The translations under genes were made by a program, and so were the position numbers. Below are positions 45,718-56,302 of a stretch of 64,000 nucleotides of DNA, one piece after another. Position 1 is the stretch's first letter. The number at the start of each line of letters is the position of its first letter. A model generated the notes under the pieces. The model made no database searches. It was given only the letters and a program-made list of their open reading frames with translations, and was not told the origin of the DNA. This DNA is from Burkholderia catarinensis (GTDB taxonomy: Bacteria; Pseudomonadota; Gammaproteobacteria; Burkholderiales; Burkholderiaceae): the NCBI RefSeq assembly GCF_001883705.2, contig NZ_MDEQ02000003.1, forward strand, positions 370,613-434,612, written 5' to 3'.

Positions 45718-47218
45718 CCCCGCCCAATCCCGCGCCGCCGCGCGCGACGCCGCACAGCCCGAAGTCGCGCACGACGCGTTCGCCGCGCTGCTGCAGAAGG
45801 AATTCAAGCCGAAGACCGCCGAGGCGCGCGAGTCGGTCGAGCGCGCCGTGCGCACGCTCGCGCAGCAGGCGCTCGAACATACGGTCGGCATGACGACCGA
45901 CGCGTACGGCAGCGTGAAGCAGATCATCGCGGAGATCGACCGGAAGCTGTCCGGGCAGATCAACGAGATCCTGCATCACGACGATTTCCAGACGCTCGAA
46001 GGCGCGTGGCGCGGGCTGCATTACCTCGTCACGCACACCGAGACCGACGAGCTGCTGAAGATCAAGGCGCTGCCGGCGTCGCGCAACGAGGTCGCGCGGA
46101 TGCTGAAGCGCTACAAGGGCGTCGCGTGGGACCAGAGCCCGCTGTTTCGCAAGATCTACGAAGAGGAATACGGGCAGTTCGGCGGCGAGCCGTTCGGCTG
46201 CCTCGTCGGCGATTTCCATTTCAACCACAGCCCGCCCGACGTCGAGATGCTCGGCGAGCTGTCGAAGATCGCGGCGGCCGCGCACGCGCCGTTCATCGCC
46301 GGCGCGTCGCCGGAGCTGATGCAGATGGATTCGTGGCAGGAGCTGTCGAACCCGCGCGACCTGACGAAGATCTTCCAGAACACCGAATACGCGGCGTGGC
46401 GCAGCCTGCGGCAGTCGGAGGATTCGCGCTACGTCGGCCTCGCGATGCCGCGCTTTCTCGCGCGGCTGCCGTACGGCGCGCGCACCAACCCGGTCGACGA
46501 ATTCGACTTCGAGGAGGACACCGACGCCGCGAACCACGACCGCTACACGTGGGCGAACTCGGCGTACGCGATGGCCGCGAACATCAACCGCTCGTTCAAG
46601 CAGTACGGCTGGTGCTCGTCGATCCGCGGCGTCGAATCGGGCGGGGCGGTCGAAGGGCTGCCGAGCCACACGTTCCCGACCGACGACGGCGGCGTCGACC
46701 AGAAATGCCCGACCGAGATCGCGATCAGCGACCGCCGCGAGGCCGAGCTCGCGAAGAACGGCTTCATGCCGTTCGTGCACCGCAAGAACTCGGATTTCGC
46801 GGCGTTCATCGGCGCGCAGTCGTTGTACCAGCCGGCCGAATACCACGATCCCGACGCGACCGCGAACGCGCGGCTGTCCGGCCGCCTGCCGTACCTGTTC
46901 GCGTGCTGCCGCTTCGCGCACTACCTGAAGTGCATCGTGCGCGACAAGATCGGCTCGTTCCGCGAACGCGACGACATGGAGCGCTGGCTGAACGACTGGA
47001 TCATGAACTACGTCGACGGCGACCCCGTGAACTCGTCGCAGGAAACCAAGGCGCGCAAGCCGCTCGCAGCCGCGCAGGTGGTCGTCGACGAGGTCGAGGA
47101 CAACCCCGGCTACTACACGTCGAAATTCTTCCTGCGGCCGCACTACCAGCTCGAAGGGCTCACCGTGTCGCTGCGGCTCATCTCGCGGCTGCCGACCGCG
47201 AAGGCGGCCAGCGAGTGA
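45710..47218 (+). CDS. tssC: T6SS contractile sheath large subunit TssC
   Basis: 502 residues, ATG 45710. It contains LEGAWRGLHYLVTHTETDE, SRFVGL-like YVGLAMPRFLARLPYG and the C-terminal LEGLTVSLRLISRLP strand that interlocks sheath subunits. Full length. Together with TssB it forms the contractile tail that ClpV recycles. Confidence 0.98.
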   Translation: MNDPAQSRAAARDAAQPEVAHDAFAALLQKEFKPKTAEARESVERAVRTLAQQALEHTVGMTTDAYGSVKQIIAEIDRKLSGQINEILHHDDFQTLEGAWRGLHYLVTHTETDELLKIKALPASRNEVARMLKRYKGVAWDQSPLFRKIYEEEYGQFGGEPFGCLVGDFHFNHSPPDVEMLGELSKIAAAAHAPFIAGASPELMQMDSWQELSNPRDLTKIFQNTEYAAWRSLRQSEDSRYVGLAMPRFLARLPYGARTNPVDEFDFEEDTDAANHDRYTWANSAYAMAANINRSFKQYGWCSSIRGVESGGAVEGLPSHTFPTDDGGVDQKCPTEIAISDRREAELAKNGFMPFVHRKNSDFAAFIGAQSLYQPAEYHDPDATANARLSGRLPYLFACCRFAHYLKCIVRDKIGSFRERDDMERWLNDWIMNYVDGDPVNSSQETKARKPLAAAQVVVDEVEDNPGYYTSKFFLRPHYQLEGLTVSLRLISRLPTAKAASE

Positions 47219-47277
47219 GCAACGATCGGCATTCAACAAGGCAAGCAACCTGACATCGCACTGAAACGGAGACGGCA

Positions 47278-47769
47278 ATGGGCGTGGCAATGTTTATGAA
47301 GGTGGACGGCGTGACCGGCGAATCGGCGGACGCGCAGCACAAGGGCTGGACCGACATCCAGTCGTTCACGTGGGGTGCGAGCCAGCCGGGCGCGATGGCG
47401 AGCGGCAGCGGCGGCAACGCGGGCAAGGCGAGCTTCAACGATCTCGTCGTCGCCGCGTACATGGACAAGGGCGCGCCCGCGATCATCAAGAACTGCGCGA
47501 ACGGCAAGCATCTTTCGTCGGTCGAGATATCCGCGTGCAAGACGGGCGGCACGCAGGTCGAGTTCATGCGCGTGACGCTGCAGGAGGTGCTCGTCACGTC
47601 CGCGCAGGTCGCGGGCATCGATCCGGGCGACGTCGCCGACCGGCTGATGATGCACTACGGCTTCCAGGCCGCGAAGGTGAAGAAGCAGTACTGGCAGCAG
47701 AACGACAACGGCGGCAAGGGCGCCGAGGTGACGGTCGGCTGGAACATCAAGGAAAACACCGAGATGTGA
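47278..47769 (+). CDS. hcp: T6SS tail-tube protein Hcp
   Basis: 163 residues, ATG 47278 with GGAGAC upstream. Hcp signatures: MFMKVDGVTGESADAQHKGWTDIQSFTWGA and KASFNDLVVAAYMDKGAPA. It forms hexameric rings that stack into the expelled tube. No C-terminal effector extension is visible. Confidence 0.98.
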   Translation: MGVAMFMKVDGVTGESADAQHKGWTDIQSFTWGASQPGAMASGSGGNAGKASFNDLVVAAYMDKGAPAIIKNCANGKHLSSVEISACKTGGTQVEFMRVTLQEVLVTSAQVAGIDPGDVADRLMMHYGFQAAKVKKQYWQQNDNGGKGAEVTVGWNIKENTEM

Positions 47770-47785
47770 CGGCCCGGAGACGACC

Positions 47786-48334
47786 ATGGACGACCCGCGA
47801 ACCCGCGACGGCCGGGAGGGCAACCTGCGCGACCGGCTGCAGCCCGCGCTGCTCGACCGGCTCACCGACGACGCGCCGCAGCGCGCGACCGAAGCGCCCG
47901 GCGCGCAATGGATCGGCACCGAGCGGCTGCGTGCGGCCGTGCTGCGCGATCTCGCGTGGCTGCTCAACACGCGCAACGCCGAGGACGGCTTCGTCGACTG
48001 GCGGGCGTTCGCGCATGCGCAGGCGTCGGTGCTGAACTACGGGATGCGGCCGCTCGTCGGCAAGCCGATGTCGGGCGTCGAGCGGATGTCGGTCGAGGCG
48101 TCGATCCGCGATGCGATCGTCCGCTTCGAGCCGCGCATCGCGCCCGACAGCGTCGAAGTCCGCAGCGTGCTCGACGCGCCGGGCGGCCGCGCCGGCGAAC
48201 GGCGTCACAACGTGCTGCTGTTCGAGATCCGCGGCACGCTGTGGTCGATCCCGCATCCGCTCGAATTCGTGCTGCGCTCCGACCTCGATCTCGAGACCGG
48301 CGCGATGTCGCTGCAATCCGTGGCGGGGGCCTGA
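47786..48334 (+). CDS. tssE: T6SS baseplate protein TssE
   Basis: 182 residues, ATG 47786. It is related to phage gp25: LRAAVLRDLAWLLNTRN, YGMRPLVGKPMSGVE and VLLFEIRGTLWS. It initiates sheath polymerisation on the baseplate. It lies 16 bases after hcp. Confidence 0.96.
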   Translation: MDDPRTRDGREGNLRDRLQPALLDRLTDDAPQRATEAPGAQWIGTERLRAAVLRDLAWLLNTRNAEDGFVDWRAFAHAQASVLNYGMRPLVGKPMSGVERMSVEASIRDAIVRFEPRIAPDSVEVRSVLDAPGGRAGERRHNVLLFEIRGTLWSIPHPLEFVLRSDLDLETGAMSLQSVAGA

Positions 48335-48338
48335 CGAG

Positions 48339-50210
48339 ATGGATACGCGCCTGCTCGACTACTACAACCGCGAACTCGCGTATCTGCGCGAGCTCGGCGG
48401 CGAATTCGCGCAGCAGTTCCCGAAGGTTGCCGCGCGGCTGCGGCTGCACGAATCGGGGCCGCCCGACCCGTACGTCGAACGGCTGCTCGAAGGCTTCAGC
48501 TTCCTCACCGCGCGCGTGCAGCTCAAGATGGACGCCGAGTTTCCGCGCTTCACTCAGGCGTTGCTCGATGCCGTGTATCCCGGCTATATCGCGCCGCTGC
48601 CGTCGATGGCGATCGTGCGGTTCGCGCCGCTGATGAACGAAGGCAGCCTCACGCAAGGCTGGCGGCTGCCGGCCGGCACCGCGCTGCGCGCGCGGCCGGC
48701 CGCGTCCGAGCAGACCGCGTGCGAGTTCCGCACCGCGCACGACCTGACGCTGTGGCCGCTCGAACTGACCGACGCGACCGTCACCGGCGCGCCGTCGTGG
48801 CTGCCGCGCGGCGCCGTGGCCGCGCGGCAGGACGTGCGCGGCGCGCTGCGCATCCGGCTGAAGGCGCGCGGCGGCGCCACGCTTTCGCAGTTGCCGCTCG
48901 ACCGGCTGACGTTCCATCTCGCCGGCCCCGAGCGCGACGCGCTGCATCTGCTCGAACTGATCGCCGCGCATGCGCTCGGCGTCGTGTGCCACGATCCGGG
49001 CCAGCCGCCGCGCTGGCTGCACACGCTCGACGCCGACGCGATCGTCCACGAGGGCTTCGATCCGGCGCAGGCGATCCTGCCCGACGACGGCCGCAGCTTC
49101 CACGGCTACCGGCTGCTGCGCGAGTATTTCGCGTTTCCGGCGCGCTTCCTGTTCTTCAGCATCGGCGGGCTGCGCGCCGCGCTCGCGCGCGCGACCGGCG
49201 ACACGTGCGAGCTGACCGTGCTGTTCGACCGCCACGACGCGGCGCTCGAAGCGGCCGTCGATGCGCGCCACCTCTCGCTGAACTGCACGCCGGCCGTGAA
49301 CCTGTTCGCACGCCGCGCCGATCGCGTTCCGCTGCAGCCGGGCGCGCGCGAGCACCATGTCGTCGTCGATCGCAGCCGGCCCCTCGACTACGAGGTCTAT
49401 GCGGTGCAGCGGCTCGCGAGCGAGCAGCGCGACGACGGCCAGTCGCGCGAATTCCGGCCGTTCCACGCGTCGTTTGCCGGCGACGACGGCAACTACGGCG
49501 CGTACTACACGGTGCGGCGCGAGCCGCGGCTGGTCTCCGCGCAGGCACGCGCGAACGGCACGCGCACCGGTTATGTCGGCAGCGAGACCTACGTGTCGCT
49601 CGTCGACAGCCAGTGCGCGCCGTACGACGAGACGATGCGCTACCTCGCCGCCGACACGCTGTGCACGAACCGCGATCTCGTGCTGCTGCAGCCGCCCGGC
49701 GACGCGAACACCTTCACGCTGCGCGTGTCGGCCCCGGTCGAACGCATCGTCGCGATCCGCGGCCCGTCGCGGCCGCGCCCGCCGATCGCCGATGCGCAAA
49801 CCGCGTGGCGGCTGATTCGCCATCTCGGGCTCGCGCGCCATACACTGACCGATCTCGACGACGAAGAGGGCGCGCATGCGCTGCGCGAGCTGCTCGGCCT
49901 GCATGCCGACCCGGCCGACGCCGCGATGCGCCGGCAGATCGACGGCGTGCAGCGCGTCGCGTTCTCGCCGGTGTTCCGCCGGCTGCCGGCACTCGGGCCG
50001 CTGATGTTCGGGCGCGGCGTGCAGGTCGACGTGACCGTCGACGACCATGCGTTTTCCGGCGACAGCCCGTTCCTGCTCGGCGCGGTGCTCGAACAGTTTT
50101 TCGCGCGGCATGTGTCGATCAACGCGTTCGCCGAATGCGTGCTGACCAGCGCGCAGCGCGGCACGCTCGCGCACTGGCCGGCGCGCATCGGCAGGCGGCC
50201 TGCGATATGA
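48339..50210 (+). CDS. tssF: T6SS baseplate protein TssF
   Basis: 623 residues, ATG 48339, 4 bases after tssE. It starts with the conserved MDTRLLDYYNRELAYLRELG and contains DPYVERLLEGFSFLTARVQLKMD. It is a wedge protein working with TssG and TssK. Its stop overlaps the tssG ATG by 4 bp. Confidence 0.97.
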   Translation: MDTRLLDYYNRELAYLRELGGEFAQQFPKVAARLRLHESGPPDPYVERLLEGFSFLTARVQLKMDAEFPRFTQALLDAVYPGYIAPLPSMAIVRFAPLMNEGSLTQGWRLPAGTALRARPAASEQTACEFRTAHDLTLWPLELTDATVTGAPSWLPRGAVAARQDVRGALRIRLKARGGATLSQLPLDRLTFHLAGPERDALHLLELIAAHALGVVCHDPGQPPRWLHTLDADAIVHEGFDPAQAILPDDGRSFHGYRLLREYFAFPARFLFFSIGGLRAALARATGDTCELTVLFDRHDAALEAAVDARHLSLNCTPAVNLFARRADRVPLQPGAREHHVVVDRSRPLDYEVYAVQRLASEQRDDGQSREFRPFHASFAGDDGNYGAYYTVRREPRLVSAQARANGTRTGYVGSETYVSLVDSQCAPYDETMRYLAADTLCTNRDLVLLQPPGDANTFTLRVSAPVERIVAIRGPSRPRPPIADAQTAWRLIRHLGLARHTLTDLDDEEGAHALRELLGLHADPADAAMRRQIDGVQRVAFSPVFRRLPALGPLMFGRGVQVDVTVDDHAFSGDSPFLLGAVLEQFFARHVSINAFAECVLTSAQRGTLAHWPARIGRRPAI

Positions 50211-51307
50211 AGCGCGAACCGTCACCCGGCGCTCGGCCGGCCGCCGAAGCCGCACGCCGCGACGCGTGGTGGGCGCGGCTGCGTGCCGCGCCGCACGGCT
50301 ACGACCTGTTCCAGGCGCTGCGCTGGCTCGATGCGCTGTCGCCCGCCCGCGCGCCGCTTGGCCGGGCCACGCGGCCGCGCGACGAACCGGTGCGGCTCGG
50401 GCAGCAGCCGTCGCTCGCGTTCGCGGCGTCGATGCTGGCCGGCGTGCATGACGACGGCGCCGCACCGCCGCGCATCGCGATCCACGGTTTCGGGCTGTTC
50501 GGGCCAAACGGGCCGTTGCCGACGCACCTGACCGAATACGCGCACGAACGCGCGGCGCAGCACGACGACCCGACGTTCGCCGCATTCGCGGACCTGTTCC
50601 ATCACCGGCTGATCCTGCTGTTCTACCGCGCGTGGGCCGATGCGCAGCCGACGGTGAGCCTCGATCGCCCGGAGCGCGCTCGGTTCGACGGCTATATCGC
50701 GAGCCTGGTCGGGCGGGCGGCGCATGGCGACAATCCTGGCGCACAAGCCGACGCCCAACGCACCGCCGACACGCTCGCGCCGCATGCGCGCTATTTCCAT
50801 GCGGGACATCTCGTGCGGCACACGCGCAACCCCGAAGGGCTCGTGCAGATCCTGCGCCGGCATTTCGGCGTCGATGCGCGCATCGTCGAGCACGTGCCGC
50901 AATGGGTTGCGATCGAGCGCTCGCAACGCTGCACGATCCGCGCGACGCGGCCGACGTTGCGCGTCGGCGCCGTTGCGCTCGGCATCGCGGTGCGCGATGC
51001 GCAGTCGCGCTTCCGGATCGTGCTCGGCCCGCTGTCGCTCGACGCGTACCGCCGATTTCTGCCCGGCGGGCCGCACGCTCGGCAGCTCGCGCAATGGGTA
51101 CGCGAATACGTCGGCATCGAATTCGACTGGGACGTGCAGCTCGAACTGGCGGCCGACGCGGTGCCGGCGATCGCGCTCGGCGCGCCGCAGGGCATCGGCC
51201 GCACCGCTTGGCTCGGGCAGCGGCTCGAACCGGGCCCCGCGCGTGATCTCGTCGTTCGCTACGACGTGCGGCGGGCCGGCACGGCCCTTCATCGCGAAAT
51301 CGCCTAA
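50207..51307 (+). CDS. tssG: T6SS baseplate protein TssG
   Basis: 366 residues, ATG 50207. Conserved PHGYDLFQALRWLDALSP, FGLFGPNGPLPTHLTEYAHER, FLDLFHHR-like ADLFHHRLILLFYRAWA and the GxxxLG-type ending. It forms the TssF-TssG wedge of the baseplate. Full family length. Confidence 0.97.
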   Translation: MKREPSPGARPAAEAARRDAWWARLRAAPHGYDLFQALRWLDALSPARAPLGRATRPRDEPVRLGQQPSLAFAASMLAGVHDDGAAPPRIAIHGFGLFGPNGPLPTHLTEYAHERAAQHDDPTFAAFADLFHHRLILLFYRAWADAQPTVSLDRPERARFDGYIASLVGRAAHGDNPGAQADAQRTADTLAPHARYFHAGHLVRHTRNPEGLVQILRRHFGVDARIVEHVPQWVAIERSQRCTIRATRPTLRVGAVALGIAVRDAQSRFRIVLGPLSLDAYRRFLPGGPHARQLAQWVREYVGIEFDWDVQLELAADAVPAIALGAPQGIGRTAWLGQRLEPGPARDLVVRYDVRRAGTALHREIA

Positions 51308-51319
51308 ACGGGAACCGTC

Positions 51320-53977
51320 ATGTCCGATATCGGCCGCGTCAACCTGTTCGGAAAACTGAATCCGTTCCTCTACGAGACGCTCGAGCAGGCGACCGGGTTC
51401 TGCCGGCTCCGCGGTAATCCGTATGTCGAGCTCGCGCACTGGTTCAAGCAGATGCTGCAGCGGCCCGACTGCGACCTGCAGCGCGTGCTGCGCCGCTTCG
51501 AGATCGATGCGGCCGTGATCGACCGCGGGCTCGTTACCGCGCTCGACAAGCTGCCTCGTGGAGCGGGCTCAGTGTCGGACCTGTCCGTGCACATCGACGA
51601 CGCGGTCGAACGCGCGTGGGTTTATGCGACGCTCAAGTACGACGCGACGCGCATTCGCGGCGCGGTGCTGCTGCTCGCGATCCTGAAGACGCCGCAGTTG
51701 CGCAACGTGTTGGTGTCGATCACGCGCGAATTCGAGCGCATCGTTCCGGACGTGCTCGCCGACGAACTCGAATCGATTGTCGAAGGCTCGCCGGAGACGC
51801 AACCGGCCGGGCAGGCTTCGCAGGGCGGTGATACAGCGGTGCGCGGCGCATCCGCCGCCGATGGCTCCGCGCTCGCGCGCTTCGCTGTCGACCTGACCGC
51901 CCGCGCGCGGGCTGGCGAGATCGATCCCGTCGTCGGGCGCGACGCCGAGATCCGCCAGATCGTCGACATCCTGCTGCGGCGCCGGCAGAACAACCCGCTG
52001 CTGGTCGGCGAGGCCGGCGTCGGCAAGACGGCCGTGGCCGAAGGCTTCGCGCTGCGGATCGCCGCCGGCGACGTGCCGCCGTCGCTGCGCGACGTCGCGC
52101 TGTACCTGCTCGACATCGGGCTGCTGCAGGCCGGCGCGAGCGTGAAAGGCGAGTTCGAGAGCCGGCTGCGCGGCGTGATCGACGAAGCGATGTCGTCCGA
52201 GCGGCCGGCAATCCTGTTCATCGATGAAGTCCACACGCTCGTCGGCGCGGGCGGGGCGGTCGGCACCGGAGACGCCGCGAACCTGCTGAAGCCCGCGCTT
52301 GCGCGCGGCCTGCTGCGCACGATCGGCGCGACCACGTGGTCCGAATACAAGCAGTACATCGAGAAGGACCCGGCGCTGACGCGGCGCTTCCAGCTCGTCC
52401 ACGTGCACGAACCGGAAGAAGCGGCCGCGCTGACGATGCTGCGCGGCCTCGCCGCGAAGCTCGAGGCTCACCACCGCGTACTCGTGCTCGACGACGCGTT
52501 GCAGGCCGCCGTCACGCTGTCGCACCGGTATATCCCCGCGCGGCAGTTGCCGGACAAGGCGATCAGCCTGCTCGATACGGCCTGCGCGCGCGTCGCCGTC
52601 AGCCAGCACGCGGTGCCCGCGCCGATCGAGGACGCGCGCCGCCGCATCGACAGCCTGCGCGTCGAACAGGAGCGGATCGGGCGCGAGTGCGCGCTCGGCA
52701 CCGGCGATGCGGCGCGGCGCGATGCGATCGAGTCGGACATCGCCGCCGCGCGGGCGGAACTCGACCAGCTCGACGCACGCTGGCAAACCGAACGCAACGC
52801 ATTGGCGGCGATCGTCGAATCACGCGCCACGTTGCTCGACGACGCTCCGTCGCGCGAACTCGACGCCGCCACGCGCGCCGATATCCAGGCGCGCCTCGCC
52901 GCCGCGCAGCAGGCGCTGGCCGACCTGCAGGGCGATGCGCCGCTCGTGCTGCCAGCCGTCGACACGCACGCAGTGGCGGCCGTCGTTGCCGACTGGACCG
53001 GCATTCCGCTCGGCCGGATGGTGCGCGACGAAACGCAGGCCGTGCTGAAGCTCGCCGATACGCTTGGCGAACGCGTCGTCGGCCAGAAGCATGCGGTCGA
53101 ACTGATCGCCGAGCGCATCCAGACTGCGCGCGCGAAGCTCGACGATCCGACCAAGCCGCACGGCGTGTTCCTGCTGTGCGGCCCGTCCGGCGTCGGCAAG
53201 ACCGAGACCGCGCTCGCGCTGGCCGACACGCTGTACGGCGGCGAGCACAACGCGATCACGATCAACATGAGCGAATTCCAGGAAGCGCATACCGTGTCCA
53301 CGCTGAAGGGTGCGCCGCCCGGCTATGTCGGCTACGGACAGGGCGGGGTGCTGACCGAGGCCGTGCGCCGCCGGCCGTACAGCGTCGTGCTGCTCGACGA
53401 GATCGAGAAAGCGCACCGCGACGTGCACGAGATTTTCTTCCAGGTGTTCGACAAGGGCTGGATGGAGGACGGCGAAGGGCGCGACATCGATTTCCGGCAC
53501 ACGGTGATTTTGCTGACGTCGAATGTTGGCGCCGATCGCGTGATGCAGCTATGCCGCGACCCCGAGCGTCTGCCCGACGTGCAGACGCTCGCCGATGCGC
53601 TTCGCGCGCCGCTGCTCGACGTGTTTCCCGCTGCGCTGCTCGGCCGGTTGACCGTCGTGCCGTACTACCCGCTCACCGACGCGACGCTCGCGCGGATCGT
53701 CGCATTGCAGTTGCGGCGGATCGAGAAGCGGATCGACGCGCATCACGGCATCCGGCTGCACTGCACCGACGCGGCGACCGAGCTGATCGTCGAGCGTTGC
53801 CGGACGATCGAATCCGGCGGCCGGATGGTCGACGCGATCCTCACGCATACCGTGATGCCGCGCATCAGCCGCGCGATCCTGCAGGCCACGCTCGAGGGCC
53901 GCACGTTGTCGTCGATCGAGCTGAGCGCGGCCGACGGCGAATTCGCTTACCGGTTCGACGAGGAGGCAACGACGTGA
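51320..53977 (+). CDS. clpV: T6SS sheath-disassembling AAA+ ATPase ClpV (TssH)
   Basis: 885 residues, ATG 51320. An N-terminal ClpN-like domain is followed by Walker A GEAGVGKTA (about 230-238) in the first AAA+ domain, a coiled-coil middle domain and a second AAA+ domain with GPSGVGKTET (about 620) and the ClpB/ClpV-type C-terminus. It extracts contracted TssB/TssC for reuse. The GTG start of vgrG overlaps its stop. Confidence 0.98.
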   Translation: MSDIGRVNLFGKLNPFLYETLEQATGFCRLRGNPYVELAHWFKQMLQRPDCDLQRVLRRFEIDAAVIDRGLVTALDKLPRGAGSVSDLSVHIDDAVERAWVYATLKYDATRIRGAVLLLAILKTPQLRNVLVSITREFERIVPDVLADELESIVEGSPETQPAGQASQGGDTAVRGASAADGSALARFAVDLTARARAGEIDPVVGRDAEIRQIVDILLRRRQNNPLLVGEAGVGKTAVAEGFALRIAAGDVPPSLRDVALYLLDIGLLQAGASVKGEFESRLRGVIDEAMSSERPAILFIDEVHTLVGAGGAVGTGDAANLLKPALARGLLRTIGATTWSEYKQYIEKDPALTRRFQLVHVHEPEEAAALTMLRGLAAKLEAHHRVLVLDDALQAAVTLSHRYIPARQLPDKAISLLDTACARVAVSQHAVPAPIEDARRRIDSLRVEQERIGRECALGTGDAARRDAIESDIAAARAELDQLDARWQTERNALAAIVESRATLLDDAPSRELDAATRADIQARLAAAQQALADLQGDAPLVLPAVDTHAVAAVVADWTGIPLGRMVRDETQAVLKLADTLGERVVGQKHAVELIAERIQTARAKLDDPTKPHGVFLLCGPSGVGKTETALALADTLYGGEHNAITINMSEFQEAHTVSTLKGAPPGYVGYGQGGVLTEAVRRRPYSVVLLDEIEKAHRDVHEIFFQVFDKGWMEDGEGRDIDFRHTVILLTSNVGADRVMQLCRDPERLPDVQTLADALRAPLLDVFPAALLGRLTVVPYYPLTDATLARIVALQLRRIEKRIDAHHGIRLHCTDAATELIVERCRTIESGGRMVDAILTHTVMPRISRAILQATLEGRTLSSIELSAADGEFAYRFDEEATT

Positions 53978-56247
53978 ATCGCGTATTCACCCTCGACAGC
54001 CCGCATGGCGACGACCTGAAATTCCATACGCTCGACGGCAGTGACGAACTCGGCCGGCTGTTCGAATTCCGGATCGAGGCGCTGGCGGACAGCCACAGCC
54101 TGTCGCTGAAGGACATGCTCGGCAAGCCCGTAACGGTGCGGATCGAACAGCAGGACCAATCGACGCGCTACCTGAACGGCATCGTTGCGCGCGCATCGCT
54201 CTCCGGGCGACGCGCCGAGCGGTACTACGGCTACGAGTTGATCGTGCGCCCGTGGCTGTGGCTCGCGACGCGCCGCTCCGATTGCCGGATCTTCCAGAAC
54301 AAGACCGTGCCCGAGATCGTGCAGGAGGTGCTGTCGACGTACGGCTTTCCGACCGAGAACCACCTCGTCGAGTCGTATGTGCCGCGCGACTATTGCGTGC
54401 AGTACAACGAAACCGATGCCGCGTTCGTGTCGCGGCTGATGGAGTTCGAGGGGATCTACTTCTGGTTCCGGCATGCGGAGGATACGCATACGCTGATGCT
54501 AGGCGACGCGATGTCGTCGCATACCGCGCTGCCCGGCTACGAGACGATTCCGTACATCGCGCGCGACCGCACCGCGATCGCCGACGAGGAGCACATCGAC
54601 GGCTGGCTGCCAGCGCAGGAGGTGAGCGTCGGCAAGCACCAGACCACCGACTACGACTATACGAAGCCGCGCGCCGATCTTTCGTCGCAGAAGGTCGATC
54701 CGCGTGGGCACGATCACGACAGTTTTGCGTCGTTCGAGTGGCCGGGCGGGTATCGCGACGATGCCCCCGGTGCGCATTACAGTCGCGTAAGGCTCGAGGA
54801 ACAGCAGGCCGAACATGAGCGGGCGAGTGCGGATACCGACGTGCGCGGTGCTGCGCCCGGTTATCTGTTCACGCTCGAACATTGCCCGCGCACCGATCAG
54901 AACCGCGAGTACCTGATCGTGCGGTGTCAGTACCGGTTTCAGGAAAACGCTTATGCGAGCGACCAGGGCGCGGAGGCGGTCGTGCATCAGACGATGATGC
55001 TCGTGCAGCCGTCGAGCCTGCCTTACCGGTCGCCGCGCGACACGCCTCGGCCACGGACCAACGGGCCGCAGACGGCCACTGTCGTCGGGCCGCCGGGTGA
55101 GGAAATCTGGACCGATCAGTACGGGCGCGTGAAGCTGCAATTCCGCTGGGACCGGTACGGGCAGAGCAATCAGGATTCGTCGTGCTGGGTGCGGGTGTCG
55201 AGTCCTTGGGCTGGCGGTGGGTTCGGGGGCGTGCAGATTCCGCGGGTGGGCGATGAGGTGGTGGTCGATTTCCTGAATGGCGATCCGGATGAGCCGATCG
55301 TGACCGGGCGGGTTTACAACGGCGAGAAGATGCCGCCGTGGGGGCTGCCGGGGAGTGCGACGCAGAGCGGATTGCTGTCGCGGTCATCGCCAGGCGGGAC
55401 GACCGAGCATTCGAATGCGTTCCGGTTCGAGGACAAGAAGGGCTCGGAACAGCTGTGGATGCATGCGGAAAGGAATTTCGATGCGGAGACGGAGGCCGAT
55501 CACACCCTTTCTGTCGGGAACAACCACACGCATACGGTCGGGAACGACGAGACGATGCAGGTGAAGAACAACCGGCAAAGGAGCGTCGGGCAGAACGAGA
55601 CGGTGAATATCGGCAAGAACCGGGTCGCGCAGATCGGAGTGGATGAGACGCATGGGGTGGGGGGGAACCGCAGCGTGTCCGTCGAGGGCGACAGTTCGCA
55701 TACCGTCGCAAAAGGCAATCACAGCCTCGCGGTGGTAACCGGCACGCATGACGTTTTCGTGAAGGGAGACAGCACGCATGTCGTCGGCACCGGGTCATAT
55801 GTGACAAAGGTCAATGCCGGAGACCATTCCGTGGACGTTAACAAAGTCGCTTCACTGGCAGCCGGCAAATACATCGACATGGGTGCAGGAAAGAGTGGCG
55901 TGTCGATCAACAAGGACAACATCGGCGTCTCCATCGGCGGAACCGCAAGCGATACCGGTGTCGGGATCAGCGGTCAGGATGGCGGCGTGGTCATCGCCGG
56001 ATACGGCAAGGGCGTCAACATTGCAGGCTATGCACCGGGCGTGACGATTTACGGCGAGAACGATCTCAATCTTTCCGGCAAGTCGACGGCCAATCTTCAG
56101 GCGCCGACTGTAAATATCGATAACGGCCAGGACAGATGCAACGTTAATGTCAACGCGACAAAGATTGTTCTGGCAACCGGCGGAGGTTCGATCACGCTTG
56201 ACGGTTCGGGCGTGACGATCCAGGGGACGATCGCGCATATCAATTGA
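53974..56247 (+). CDS. vgrG: T6SS spike protein VgrG
   Basis: 757 residues from GTG 53974, in a GTGA overlap with clpV and behind AGGAGG. gp27-like domain (about 1-370), gp5-like OB fold with RVKLQFRWDRYG and the WVRVSSPWAGGGFGGVQIPRVGDEVVV signature, then a triple-stranded beta-helix with repeats of the VGNxxTxxVG type (about 505-610). The C-terminus (to residue 757) is a Gly/Ile/Asn-rich beta-helix without a visible enzymatic domain. It tops the Hcp tube and carries the PAAR-Rhs cargo encoded downstream. Confidence 0.96.
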   Translation: MNRVFTLDSPHGDDLKFHTLDGSDELGRLFEFRIEALADSHSLSLKDMLGKPVTVRIEQQDQSTRYLNGIVARASLSGRRAERYYGYELIVRPWLWLATRRSDCRIFQNKTVPEIVQEVLSTYGFPTENHLVESYVPRDYCVQYNETDAAFVSRLMEFEGIYFWFRHAEDTHTLMLGDAMSSHTALPGYETIPYIARDRTAIADEEHIDGWLPAQEVSVGKHQTTDYDYTKPRADLSSQKVDPRGHDHDSFASFEWPGGYRDDAPGAHYSRVRLEEQQAEHERASADTDVRGAAPGYLFTLEHCPRTDQNREYLIVRCQYRFQENAYASDQGAEAVVHQTMMLVQPSSLPYRSPRDTPRPRTNGPQTATVVGPPGEEIWTDQYGRVKLQFRWDRYGQSNQDSSCWVRVSSPWAGGGFGGVQIPRVGDEVVVDFLNGDPDEPIVTGRVYNGEKMPPWGLPGSATQSGLLSRSSPGGTTEHSNAFRFEDKKGSEQLWMHAERNFDAETEADHTLSVGNNHTHTVGNDETMQVKNNRQRSVGQNETVNIGKNRVAQIGVDETHGVGGNRSVSVEGDSSHTVAKGNHSLAVVTGTHDVFVKGDSTHVVGTGSYVTKVNAGDHSVDVNKVASLAAGKYIDMGAGKSGVSINKDNIGVSIGGTASDTGVGISGQDGGVVIAGYGKGVNIAGYAPGVTIYGENDLNLSGKSTANLQAPTVNIDNGQDRCNVNVNATKIVLATGGGSITLDGSGVTIQGTIAHIN

Positions 56248-56302
56248 TTTCAACCGGTACCTGCCGGTTGCCCGCTTGCATTCGAAGCATGGGAGACATT
56301 CG